Shown here: in pieces, positions 18,307-26,147 of the stretch
How the letters are laid out: every line of letters begins with the position of its first letter
Numbering within the stretch: position 1 is the first letter of the stretch
NCBI GenBank assembly: GCA_019058515.1
Contig: JAHPYY010000185.1
Span: 1 to 63,087, forward strand
Direction: 5' to 3'
Length of the DNA stretch: 63,087 nt
Source: Promethearchaeota archaeon
GTDB lineage: Archaea; Asgardarchaeota; Lokiarchaeia; Sigynarchaeales; SOKP01
Position numbers and translations under genes: made by a program
Notes under the pieces: model-generated
Databases searched by the model: none
What the model was told of the DNA's origin: nothing
The model's input: only the letters and a program-made list of their open reading frames with translations

Positions 18307-19095
18307 ATGAGTTCTAATTTTGACTATTCCCTTTTTAAACATTTTTTTAGCGAAATTTACAAAGTATTAAGCAAAGTGGATAAGGATATCAACGAGGTTT
18401 GGCAAAAGATCTCTGAATTCGCTTTCTTCAATCGATTTGACAAGGGAGAACTTGAGCTTTTTTTGGATAATTTTCCTTTTATTAAAAAGGAGCGTTGGGG
18501 GCACCTCTCGATAAATAAAATTGGTTTTATAATGGAAAGTATGACATTTCTTGATTCTGACATATCCCATCTATCGAAAATACTTGATTTTAGAAATTTC
18601 GAATCGTTAATCGAACAAATTCTAATTAAAAACAATTATAAAACCATGCGAAACTTCAGGTTTTCGGATAAGTCAGATTTTAAATATCATACTTCTCAAA
18701 AAAGATACGAAATCGATGTCATTGGATTTTATAATAATAACCTATTAGTTATAGACGCTAAACAATGGAGGAACAAGGACTCGTTTGGTGCTATTAATAA
18801 AGCTGCTGACTTGCAACTTCGAAGAAATATAGCATTAAAGAAAAATATTGAAATCCTCTCTAATTTAATTCAAAGCAAATTAAACTGTCCAATTTCTAAC
18901 AAGTTTTTACCGTTAAATCTTATTCCAATAATGGTGACCTTAGAAGAAAATTCATATAGGCTTAATTTAAATCATGTTCCATTAGTATCTGTCTATAGAT
19001 TAAACGCGTTTCTTCAGGAATTAGAATTATTCATGGATCAGTTTAAAATCATCAAGGTTAAGAAAATAATAGTTCAAAAACAGCTTTTTTCGTAA
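18307..19095 (+). CDS. Restriction-endonuclease-like (PD-(D/E)XK) protein
   Basis: A 262-residue soluble protein starting at ATG 18307. The central part carries a recognisable PD-(D/E)XK core: a helix with a conserved glutamate (FESLIEQILIKNNY), then YEIDVIGFYNNNLLVIDAKQW. The first D of EIDV and the DAK triad (about residues 138-155) form the metal-binding site. The closest described analogues are Mrr/NERD-like nucleases and Holliday-junction-type folds. The N-terminal 95 residues are helical and unassigned. No methyltransferase or other restriction gene is adjacent, so this looks like a stand-alone nuclease rather than a restriction system. Confidence 0.65.
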   Translation: MSSNFDYSLFKHFFSEIYKVLSKVDKDINEVWQKISEFAFFNRFDKGELELFLDNFPFIKKERWGHLSINKIGFIMESMTFLDSDISHLSKILDFRNFESLIEQILIKNNYKTMRNFRFSDKSDFKYHTSQKRYEIDVIGFYNNNLLVIDAKQWRNKDSFGAINKAADLQLRRNIALKKNIEILSNLIQSKLNCPISNKFLPLNLIPIMVTLEENSYRLNLNHVPLVSVYRLNAFLQELELFMDQFKIIKVKKIIVQKQLFS

Positions 19096-19105
19096 TTCTT
19101 AAGCT

Positions 19106-20173
19106 CTAAGCTTTCTGCATACCCATATATTCTTTTAATTGCCTCTTAATCAGTCCAACCGCGAAAGAAATTATCCCACTTTTAACTTTTGCATGTGAAT
19201 ATATGATCAAAAGCATATCCTTTAACAGTGGATTTTTCTTGTCAATTGGGGCTAAGTCTAGAACTCCTCTTGTAGCTCGTATTGATATAGAAGATAAAGT
19301 TCCTGCACTTAATCCTTGAATAATGTCTTTGCTAATCATGGAGAGATTTTGTCCGATGGTAGCAAATAGCGAATCAGAAACTCTATTTGAAATTGCTGAA
19401 GCTAATATCGTTCCGTCTCCTTTTATTATTGCTGAAGCTTCAATATATCTATCTAATCGAGTAAGCTGACGCAAGATGTCGTTAATACTTGATGGAGGGA
19501 TGTTTTCTACTGATTTTTCAGAATCTTTGGGTATAAGCTTGTACGCTTTAGCTTGAGGTTCCTCGATGGTTATTTTCTTTGAGAGAAACGAGAGTACGTT
19601 AGTCATATCGTCCTCTAGCTGTTTTCTTTTTAGAAGATGGCTTTCATTTGAAGGTACACTACTCACCAAGCTAGAACCAGTATGCGGGGGTTTTTCTTGG
19701 GGCTCGGAACCCTCCTGCTTTATTCGTGTAGGTTGAGGTTTAGTTGCTGTTCCATACATCCCCCTAGACGAGATTAAAGACCCTTTGAAAGGTTGTGGGG
19801 TTATTTCTCTTAACATCTCTCCGGATTGCGCTTGAGTGGATCCGGGTTTAAATGTAACTTCACTAGGTTCTTCGTCTTCTGAGAGAATTTCTGGTTTATC
19901 CAAAGGCTCCTTGACGCTCTCTTCGTTAGACCAAGCTTCAACTTTCTTTTCAACTGAACGTGGTTTATTATTGAAAAAATTTTGAGTTGGAATTTCGTTT
20001 AATACTAGGGGTTTTTGAGATTGAGTTTTTTCGGCTTTAGGTTTTGATTGCTGAGGTCTTCTATTAGTTCTATGTTTAGATGAACTAGAAACGGGAAGTA
20101 ATGCCCCGCATTTTCTACAGATATTACCTCCCCCTTCACTGTTGATAGTACCGCAGTTAGAACAGATTATCAA
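19106..20173 (-). CDS. Zinc-ribbon protein with C-terminal roadblock/LC7 domain
   Basis: Starts at TTG 20173, immediately before the zinc ribbon ICSNCGTIN with RKCGALLP (CxxC pairs at about residues 4-7 and 19-22). A long low-complexity linker (about 28-225), rich in Pro, Ser, Lys and Glu, follows. The last 120 residues form a roadblock/LC7-like domain: YIEASAIIKGDGTILASAIS, then FATIGQNLSMISKDI, then LSSISIRATRGVLDLAPID. Roadblock proteins dimerise and serve as scaffolds or regulators for small GTPases. It lies 105 bases downstream of the Rag-like GTPase gene on the same strand, so the two probably form an operon and may bind one another. Confidence 0.8.
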   Translation of the reverse strand: MIICSNCGTINSEGGGNICRKCGALLPVSSSSKHRTNRRPQQSKPKAEKTQSQKPLVLNEIPTQNFFNNKPRSVEKKVEAWSNEESVKEPLDKPEILSEDEEPSEVTFKPGSTQAQSGEMLREITPQPFKGSLISSRGMYGTATKPQPTRIKQEGSEPQEKPPHTGSSLVSSVPSNESHLLKRKQLEDDMTNVLSFLSKKITIEEPQAKAYKLIPKDSEKSVENIPPSSINDILRQLTRLDRYIEASAIIKGDGTILASAISNRVSDSLFATIGQNLSMISKDIIQGLSAGTLSSISIRATRGVLDLAPIDKKNPLLKDMLLIIYSHAKVKSGIISFAVGLIKRQLKEYMGMQKA

Positions 20174-20278
20174 TTTTAGTCGTAAAAGAAATTGTGTGAT
20201 TTATTATAAAATTTATAATAAAATCCGTATATATAATTATTTTTATTCGATTTTAACTGAATTAAAAAACTCCTGCAT

Positions 20279-21220
20279 CTAACTGTATAAGATTTCTCTT
20301 AATAAGTTAGATAAAGAAACCACGTCCTCCATATTATAATTAGGATTATCCTTCATAATGAGTAAGTAATAAGGAGGAAAAGTTTCGCGCAATATGATTT
20401 GTTTGAAGATAAAGAATTTATTAAACCTATTTACTAGCATTTGATCCTCTTTTGATCGTAGGGCGATGTTAGTGTTCACGAAACTATCGTTTAAAGTGAG
20501 GAAATACGGCATTGAAGCGGTTAATGTATTCTGAGTAACTTCGTCTTTGTGGTATGAAGCAATAAGCAACGAGTTATTGTCTATTAACGAAACACCGTCA
20601 GATTTTACTTTTTTGGCAAATTCCTCAATAGCTTTGACAATTAGCTCAGATTTAGGATACAGAGCTAAGAGTATTTCAGACATAGTTTTCATTAATGCAG
20701 CTAAATCGTATATCGAGGTTTGGTAAAAGAAAAGTTTTTCGTAATTTACAGCCTTTTTAATTTTGGTTTTTAAATTAATGATTAAAGTTTTCATTTCGTT
20801 TGATGCGCTTCTTACCAACGCAGGGTCGTATTTATGGAAGAAGACATAAATCATAGGCTCAATTTCTAATTCAACGAATTGTTTAATTACATCTTTTAAA
20901 TACCCTATAGACTCCTTAATCCGGGGTTTTGCTTGTAAATCTATAACATAGATTGCAATTTCAGTATTGTCAAAATATTTGGAAGGATTTTTTAAATAGG
21001 CTATACGATACGTCTCTTGTCCACCAAGATCCCACTCTGATATATCCTTTCCTAAAAATTCGAAGATTCTACGCTGTGCTCCTCGGGTTGGGGATAAAAT
21101 TGCTATTTTAGACCACTCTCTCTGTAATGCCGAGATAATAGAGGTTTTACCTGCAGCATCGAGACCAGTGAATAATAACTTTTGATGATCCTCGTATATA
21201 TCTTGTTTTAAGTATTCCAC
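20279..21220 (-). CDS. Rag-like small GTPase with C-terminal roadblock-like domain
   Basis: A 313-residue protein starting at GTG 21220, preceded by a GAGGT Shine-Dalgarno. G1 is GLDAAGKT (19-26), the switch I threonine lies in LSPTRGAQ, G3 is WDLGGQ (63-68), and at G4 the usual NKxD is replaced by HKYD (129-132). Eukaryotic RagA/RagC also use HKxD. The segment after G4, FFYQTSIYDLAALMKTMSEI, then a helix, then SDGVSLIDNNSLLIASYH, resembles the region joining the Rag GTPase fold to its C-terminal roadblock domain. The roadblock-like domain covers about 195-313. It lacks the N-terminal longin-like domain of the paralogues at 14928 and 23413. Rag kinship is an inference from motif and layout. 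Confidence 0.8.
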   Translation of the reverse strand: MEYLKQDIYEDHQKLLFTGLDAAGKTSIISALQREWSKIAILSPTRGAQRRIFEFLGKDISEWDLGGQETYRIAYLKNPSKYFDNTEIAIYVIDLQAKPRIKESIGYLKDVIKQFVELEIEPMIYVFFHKYDPALVRSASNEMKTLIINLKTKIKKAVNYEKLFFYQTSIYDLAALMKTMSEILLALYPKSELIVKAIEEFAKKVKSDGVSLIDNNSLLIASYHKDEVTQNTLTASMPYFLTLNDSFVNTNIALRSKEDQMLVNRFNKFFIFKQIILRETFPPYYLLIMKDNPNYNMEDVVSLSNLLREILYS

Positions 21221-21397
21221 TTTACCTCACAAAACTTATATTAATATTCTTATATTTGAAAGAATTTCTAAAGCAATTCAAATGATTATAGCGCGTTCAA
21301 ATTTTTAAATCTATCTCAATTGATATTAAGTCCTAAGTTAATAATGATATTTTAACCTACAGCATATAACCTACCGAACCAATACTTTTTTTTGAGC

Positions 21398-21661
21398 TCA
21401 ATAGTCTTGGAAATCATATCTTTTGCCAAAAAAGTCGGTAATGTCAAAGAACATCACCTTAATCTCCCCTTCTACTTGTAATTCAATTTGATCGTAGACT
21501 CTTCCCTTAGTATTTAAAAGAGATTGTTTTAACATCTTAAAATGCCCATAAAGTCTACGAATTTCTAAATATTCTTGGTCTACGCCTTCAACATCGTCGC
21601 AATTACTAATAATAATAGCCTCCTCGAGAGAAGAACCATCACCCCCACTAATATCGACCAT
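21398..21661 (-). CDS. Small conserved protein, function unknown
   Basis: An 87-residue soluble protein starting at ATG 21661 with a strong Shine-Dalgarno (GAGGAG) upstream. The sequence pattern GDGSSLEEAIIISN, then YLEIRRLYGHFKMLKQSL, then a strand-rich end closing with FFDITDFFGKRYDF, looks like a complete small alpha/beta domain. I have a faint memory of similar bacterial proteins, but cannot name a family. It lies between the Rag-like GTPase and the LOG-like gene on the same strand. Confidence 0.65.
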   Translation of the reverse strand: MVDISGGDGSSLEEAIIISNCDDVEGVDQEYLEIRRLYGHFKMLKQSLLNTKGRVYDQIELQVEGEIKVMFFDITDFFGKRYDFQDY

Positions 21662-21747
21662 TTTTCACACTCCTCTTTAACGATTAAAAGAATAAAATTC
21701 AAAAATTATCTGTTAATTACAATAATTAAAATATTTGAAAAATCCTA

Positions 21748-22287
21748 TCAAAACTCTCTACTGAATTCAAAGCTAGCAGGTTTCGCTTGCTTTTCAATCT
21801 CCCGCAATTTATCTATTACTTCTTTGGCAGTTTCTACCCCATAAATACGATCTGAGCGCCGATCATCAATTTTCTGGTTGGCGAGTTTTGACGACCAACC
21901 CTTCACAGTTGAAATAGAGATCAAGGGTTTTCCATATATCCACGCAAAACACATCTCCGATAATGTGCCTGCTGAACCACCAATTGCAACGCAAGCTTCA
22001 CCTGCTAACACAACAACGATATTTCTCGCCTGAGAAAACGGTACAGGTATTACGATGTCCACAAACTCGTTCGCGGCTGATTTTTCTTTGTGAGGGATAA
22101 TACCAATTGTCAAACCTTTCTCAGATTTAGCTCCTCTGCAAACTGCTTCCATTATTCCATATAATCCTCCGCATGCAACTGCGTAATTGTTTTTTGCAAG
22201 CAACTTTCCTACTTCTACTGCTATATTTTCTAGTTCCTCATCGATATCGCTTGCCCCGATAACCGACACTACTTTTTTTCTACTCAC
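21748..22287 (-). CDS. LOG/TIGR00725-family Rossmann protein
   Basis: A 179-residue protein of the SLOG/LOG superfamily (often annotated as lysine-decarboxylase-like). Strands and loops VSVIGASDID, the glycine-rich CGGLYGIMEA, and GGSAGTLSE (equivalent to the PGGxGTxxE phosphate-binding motif) are all present. Related proteins hydrolyse nucleotide 5'-monophosphates to free base and ribose 5-phosphate, or sense nucleotides; the TIGR00725 branch is uncharacterised. The start is GTG 22287 with GAGGTT upstream. It lies about 53 bases downstream of the AIR-synthase-like gene on the same strand, so the two are probably co-transcribed. Confidence 0.85.
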   Translation of the reverse strand: MSRKKVVSVIGASDIDEELENIAVEVGKLLAKNNYAVACGGLYGIMEAVCRGAKSEKGLTIGIIPHKEKSAANEFVDIVIPVPFSQARNIVVVLAGEACVAIGGSAGTLSEMCFAWIYGKPLISISTVKGWSSKLANQKIDDRRSDRIYGVETAKEVIDKLREIEKQAKPASFEFSREF

Positions 22288-22340
22288 TTTTTTAACCTCG
22301 CTACTTAATGGTTATTATTAATTTTGAATTAAAAGTATAT

Positions 22341-23309
22341 TTAAAACTTGAGAACATCTACTGACTCCTCTCCATTATTTATTTTAAGGATAGTTGGTCC
22401 TTTCATTATTTTGCCAATGATGTTAGAGTGTATTTGGTGTTTTTTAAAATGATCCAGAACGGATTTGCTATTTTTAGATGGAACTGTTAATAAAAACGAT
22501 GTCGTTAAGTACATTTTAATGTATTCTTCTAGTTTATACCCCATTTCCTTTAAAATAGGAGGAATTTCGATTTTCTTCACATTTACATTTGCGCTGAGAC
22601 CCGAATATTTAATTAATTGGAGTAAGGTACCAAAAATCCCTCCATTAGACACATCTTTAGAAGAATTAACCAGGTGCTTCTTAGCTAATTCTAGCATGGA
22701 TTGCCTTTTAGAAAGCACTTCTTCTGAAGTTTTATATGTTACGGTGTCCCAATAATATTTACTCGCTTTACCTCTTTTTCCATCAAAATCTACAGCCAAA
22801 ACAATGTCATCTCCATCTTGTGCGCCCCCTGCCGATATGTAATCTTCTTGTTTTATTTCACCTATTAAGGTAGAACTCAATTCGTAACATTCACCTCCGC
22901 GTGTATTGGTATGCCCTCTTATGATTGGAACTTGAAATCGATTTGACGCGCTGCAAATACCTTCTAATATTTTTTTACAATCGTTAGCGCTTTTAGCAGA
23001 CACAATAACACTTGAAGCTAAAGGAGTACCTCCACAAGCGTAAATATCGTCTACTCCCACTAAAATAGAACTAAATCCCGCACCAAATGGAAACTCTTTC
23101 ACGAATTTAGTTTTTATCCTGTCGGTGGTAAGCAAAGTTAACATGTTGTTTTTATTATTCAGTATTGCCGCAGAGTCCTCTCCCATATCCTTGTGGATTC
23201 TCTGACTCTTAAAACTATTTTGTTTTACATATACTATAATGGGGCTTAGTTCTCTTTTTTCTTTTATATTCGGATTTTTTTTTATTTCTCTAGCTATCTG
23301 CCTTAACAT
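22341..23309 (-). CDS. AIR synthase (PurM)-related ATP-binding protein
   Basis: A 322-residue PurM/SelD/ThiL-superfamily protein starting at ATG 23309. The N-terminal half has the ATP/metal motif MGEDSAAIL, the dimer-core strand FGAGFSSILVGVDDIYACGGTP, and IIRGHTNTRGG. The C-terminal half has the Mg-ATP loop SSKDVSNGGIFGTLLQL. The pattern is closest to the groups I know as methanogenesis marker 2 and sll0787-type AIR-synthase-like proteins, whose substrate is not established. It is not PurM itself: no purine genes are adjacent and several PurM residues differ. It is divergent from the GTPase gene at 23413, with about 100 bases between. Confidence 0.8.
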   Translation of the reverse strand: MLRQIAREIKKNPNIKEKRELSPIIVYVKQNSFKSQRIHKDMGEDSAAILNNKNNMLTLLTTDRIKTKFVKEFPFGAGFSSILVGVDDIYACGGTPLASSVIVSAKSANDCKKILEGICSASNRFQVPIIRGHTNTRGGECYELSSTLIGEIKQEDYISAGGAQDGDDIVLAVDFDGKRGKASKYYWDTVTYKTSEEVLSKRQSMLELAKKHLVNSSKDVSNGGIFGTLLQLIKYSGLSANVNVKKIEIPPILKEMGYKLEEYIKMYLTTSFLLTVPSKNSKSVLDHFKKHQIHSNIIGKIMKGPTILKINNGEESVDVLKF

Positions 23310-23412
23310 TAACTAGCCCATACCAAAAGAATATAAATCAATATAAATCTATAAAACAATTAATAAATATAGATTTACCGCGATAAAAAAAAACTAAGAG
23401 CGTGAGTCAAAG

Positions 23413-24930
23413 TTGAGAATAGAAGAACTACTTGAATCCTCGATTGTTAAGAGCTTAGTTTTTTCTATTTTCGACGACTCCGGTCCGCAACCGCTATTTG
23501 TATATCCGAAAATGAGTGACGATTTTTCACCAAGCAAACACGATTCCCTTACATATTCATATAAGGATTACATGCAGATCTCGATTAAAAATCTTGGATT
23601 AATGATTGTCGACAAGGCACTATCAGAATCTCAACAAGTTAACGAGAAAAAATACTTTGCTATTATCCCCTATCCCGATTTTCAACTAACTTCTCTTACC
23701 TATTTTCATCTATTGAAATCGAAAAACATGGACAAGATTCATCCTTGCGCGTTATCCGTCCTCGTGAAAGAGGGAAAAAGAGGCTTCTTGTACGACCACA
23801 ATCAGCGGATCAAACAGGCAATGTTATCGCACATGGAAAAGCTTGAGCACGAAATCTTAACCATTGGATATCACTCTTCACATATAGAACCTCTGTTTTA
23901 CCAATTCTTAAAAGAAATAAAGCGAATAGAAGAAATCCCAACGGCTCCCATTACTGCTCAAAGAAAAATGAAAATCTTGTTTATAGGGTTGGATAATTCT
24001 GGGAAAACAAGTTTTCTTTTAACAGTCGATAAAAAATTCTCCAAGTTAATTGGATTGAAACCTACTAGAGGCGCTTCAATAACTTCTATCGAAACGCTTG
24101 GTGCCACAATACTTTTATGGGATCTTGGTGGACAAGAATCTCTTAGGGAGAAGTACCTGCTAAAATCTCAGATATATTTGTACGAAGCTGACTTAATCTT
24201 TTACTTTATTGATTTGAGAGATCGGTATCGTTTTGAGGAGAGTTTTGATTTTCTACAAAACATTAACATAAAGCTTAGTGATTTTGCTCAGAAAACCCCC
24301 CAAGTTTTTATTTTTTCCAAAGGGGATCCTGATGTGATCGACAAGGATGATGTACAAAAAAATGTTACTCTAATTAAAAAGCGCTTAATCGAGATCACCA
24401 ATAATCCCGATTTAGAATTTTACATTACTAGCATATTTTCTGTGTTTAGCGTCTTGAGAGCATTTTCTGCGGGATTATCAAAGTTAAGTCCTAATCGGGA
24501 ATTAATTAATTATAATCTCGAGCAATTTTCGGAACAATACGACATTAAGTTATCCATGTTTTTGAGTACTGACGGTTTAGTATTAGCAGATTACTACTCT
24601 TCCAAAGCGTATCCTCTTTTTGTTTCTACCCAATACAACAGTTTCGACGAAGGAGAAGGAAACGAAGACTTAAGAAACTTGTTTCAAATCACAGCACCTC
24701 AGTTTACCTTCCTCTATAAGATTTTTTCCAAGTTTAAAAAACTTCAAGAAGAGGAAGCAGTATTTAAAATCGCAAATTCCGCAATAATTCTTAAAAAACT
24801 AACAATTACTGACTTCGAAATATTTATTTTATTTCTCGTTGACGATGAAATAAAAAAGGAAGTAATTAATCAACATTTAGGGGTCTTTATAGATAGAACT
24901 AAAGACCTATTTCTAAGGTACATTTCTTAG
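23413..24930 (+). CDS. Longin-like / Arf-like GTPase / roadblock-like protein, paralogue of 14928
   Basis: A 505-residue protein starting at TTG 23413. The N-terminal longin-like domain (about 8-140) repeats the pattern of its paralogue: VFSIFDDSGPQPLFVYP, then FAIIPYPDFQLTSLTYF. The GTPase part has G1 GLDNSGKTS (192-200), the switch threonine in KPTRGAS and G3 WDLGGQ (236-241). The G4 position reads SKGD (302-305) where NKxD is expected, so guanine specificity may be weakened. The roadblock-like C-terminus covers about 375-505 (LSMFLSTDGLVLADYYS, then ITAPQFTFLYKIF). Its last codons overlap the convergent MtrH gene by four bases. Confidence 0.83.
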   Translation: MRIEELLESSIVKSLVFSIFDDSGPQPLFVYPKMSDDFSPSKHDSLTYSYKDYMQISIKNLGLMIVDKALSESQQVNEKKYFAIIPYPDFQLTSLTYFHLLKSKNMDKIHPCALSVLVKEGKRGFLYDHNQRIKQAMLSHMEKLEHEILTIGYHSSHIEPLFYQFLKEIKRIEEIPTAPITAQRKMKILFIGLDNSGKTSFLLTVDKKFSKLIGLKPTRGASITSIETLGATILLWDLGGQESLREKYLLKSQIYLYEADLIFYFIDLRDRYRFEESFDFLQNINIKLSDFAQKTPQVFIFSKGDPDVIDKDDVQKNVTLIKKRLIEITNNPDLEFYITSIFSVFSVLRAFSAGLSKLSPNRELINYNLEQFSEQYDIKLSMFLSTDGLVLADYYSSKAYPLFVSTQYNSFDEGEGNEDLRNLFQITAPQFTFLYKIFSKFKKLQEEEAVFKIANSAIILKKLTITDFEIFILFLVDDEIKKEVINQHLGVFIDRTKDLFLRYIS

Positions 24931-25829
24931 AATATATGCTTAAACGGCGTTTTATCTGATATTGGTTTTCGAAGGATTCTTTTCCTGTAGTAGGAATTTA
25001 TTCCTGCTTTCAATGCCATTGACGGAACAATACACTTAGCAAACTTCACAGGACCGAACAATACAAAATCAGCGCCAGCGTCCAAGCAATTTACCATAAT
25101 AGAGGAGATTGCGCCGCATCTAGAAGAGTCACCGTATTTCTTCACGAAACTCCAGCCGTATATAGCGTTTGCAGGAGCGTATCCCGTAGGCAATCCTAAT
25201 TCAGATTTTACTAGTCTGGTGGTCTCGAAATTGATCGCAATAGAGGGTAAATCTAACACAGCAGTATCCACGATAACTTTCTTTATTCCCGCCTTCTCCG
25301 CAGATGGAATTAAGTGGGTTTTTAACAAATCCAATTTATGTTTAGGGAAAATAGCTTTACTTCCAAATGTTAATAAGACTGAATTTTTAACACCATACTC
25401 TTTGTATTTTTCTAAACTCTCATCAGATGTGTTTTCGTCGATACTATTCAAAATAGCTCTATCTAATAATCCAGCATCTCTAAGCATTCCCATTGCAGGC
25501 ACTCTACTCTCGTCGTTAAGACCATCGACTAAAAAGGGGCAATCCACAATCTTTGAAATGTATAAGCACTCTTTGTACAACGCTTCTGGATACCCTCCAA
25601 CTACGTCAACTATCGCTTGCATACCTGTTTCGTCTACAATGGACATAAAATCGTTTACTTCTTGCTCTACAAGAGTTTTGTCAATCTTGCCCGTCTTCTC
25701 ATTTAACAACGCTTTGTGTGCCGCATAAAATACAGTAGCAACAGCGACAGGTGGATTTTCACCTGGTTGACCTCCCATTTTTACATTTCCAATCTCAGCA
25801 ACTTGCTGTTCTCGTTCAAATAATAACAT
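24927..25829 (-). CDS. mtrH: MtrH-family methyltransferase (tetrahydromethanopterin S-methyltransferase subunit H)
   Basis: A 300-residue TIM-barrel methyltransferase starting at ATG 25829. MLLFEREQ, KMGGQPGENPPV and DETGMQAIVDVVGGYPEA near the N-terminus, and LPTGYAPANAIYGW with CGAISSIMVNCLDAGADF near the C-terminus, are characteristic of MtrH. This subunit moves a methyl group between tetrahydromethanopterin (or tetrahydrofolate) and a corrinoid protein. No mtrA-G genes, corrinoid protein or MttB-type methyltransferase are in the window. An orphan MtrH is typical of archaea that use it to feed methyl groups from methylated compounds into the Wood-Ljungdahl branch. Substrate unknown. Confidence 0.92.
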   Translation of the reverse strand: MLLFEREQQVAEIGNVKMGGQPGENPPVAVATVFYAAHKALLNEKTGKIDKTLVEQEVNDFMSIVDETGMQAIVDVVGGYPEALYKECLYISKIVDCPFLVDGLNDESRVPAMGMLRDAGLLDRAILNSIDENTSDESLEKYKEYGVKNSVLLTFGSKAIFPKHKLDLLKTHLIPSAEKAGIKKVIVDTAVLDLPSIAINFETTRLVKSELGLPTGYAPANAIYGWSFVKKYGDSSRCGAISSIMVNCLDAGADFVLFGPVKFAKCIVPSMALKAGINSYYRKRILRKPISDKTPFKHIF

Positions 25830-26144
25830 AAGTATAGCAATCGTTATGTGTTACAATTTCTAAGTTTTGATTTAATATTAAACTATGAGCTTTAACTCTT
25901 TCGTTAAAAATCAATTAAAACAATGGTTTGGTATTACTATTATCGAAAACTTCATTTTTTTAGCGAGGTAAATGCATGTACCATTTCGATTAGAAAATCT
26001 ATTGTCTGTAAATAATATCAATAGTTTTATTCTCGAAATGAACCGTTTTGCCGCTAATCTTTATAATCTACAAGCTAGATACATATTAGGTAATCTGTAA
26101 TTCTTACTATTAATTAACAACTAATTTATAAAGAGGGATTTAAA
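25830..26144. other. Intergenic region between divergent mtrH and sugar dehydrogenase
   Basis: A divergent promoter region of about 315 bases. It contains a possible 42-codon ORF (25972-26100, listed separately). AT-rich stretches around 25880-25930 could hold promoters for either direction. No repeat, hairpin or RNA gene is evident. Confidence 0.4.
25972..26100 (+). CDS. Possible small protein of 42 residues
   Basis: An ORF from ATG 25972 to TAA 26100, preceded four bases earlier by GCGAGGT, one of the better Shine-Dalgarno matches in the region. The product is mainly helical, with a mixed amphipathic segment (ILEMNRFAANLYNLQARYI) and no motif I recognise. It ends 44 bases before the sugar dehydrogenase start on the same strand and so could be a leader peptide or small membrane-associated protein. 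The support is only the ribosome site and position. Confidence 0.25.
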   Translation: MHVPFRLENLLSVNNINSFILEMNRFAANLYNLQARYILGNL

Positions 26145-26147
26145 CTG
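26133..26147 (+). promoter_or_regulatory. Shine-Dalgarno and CTG start of the sugar dehydrogenase
   Basis: GAGGG at 26133-26137 lies seven bases before CTG 26145. From this CTG the frame is open into the enzyme and encodes a lysine-rich start plus hydrophobic helix. The in-frame stop TAA at 26115-26117 leaves no ATG, GTG or TTG between it and CTG. The first later canonical start, TTG 26199, would remove the membrane helix. Confidence 0.55.
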
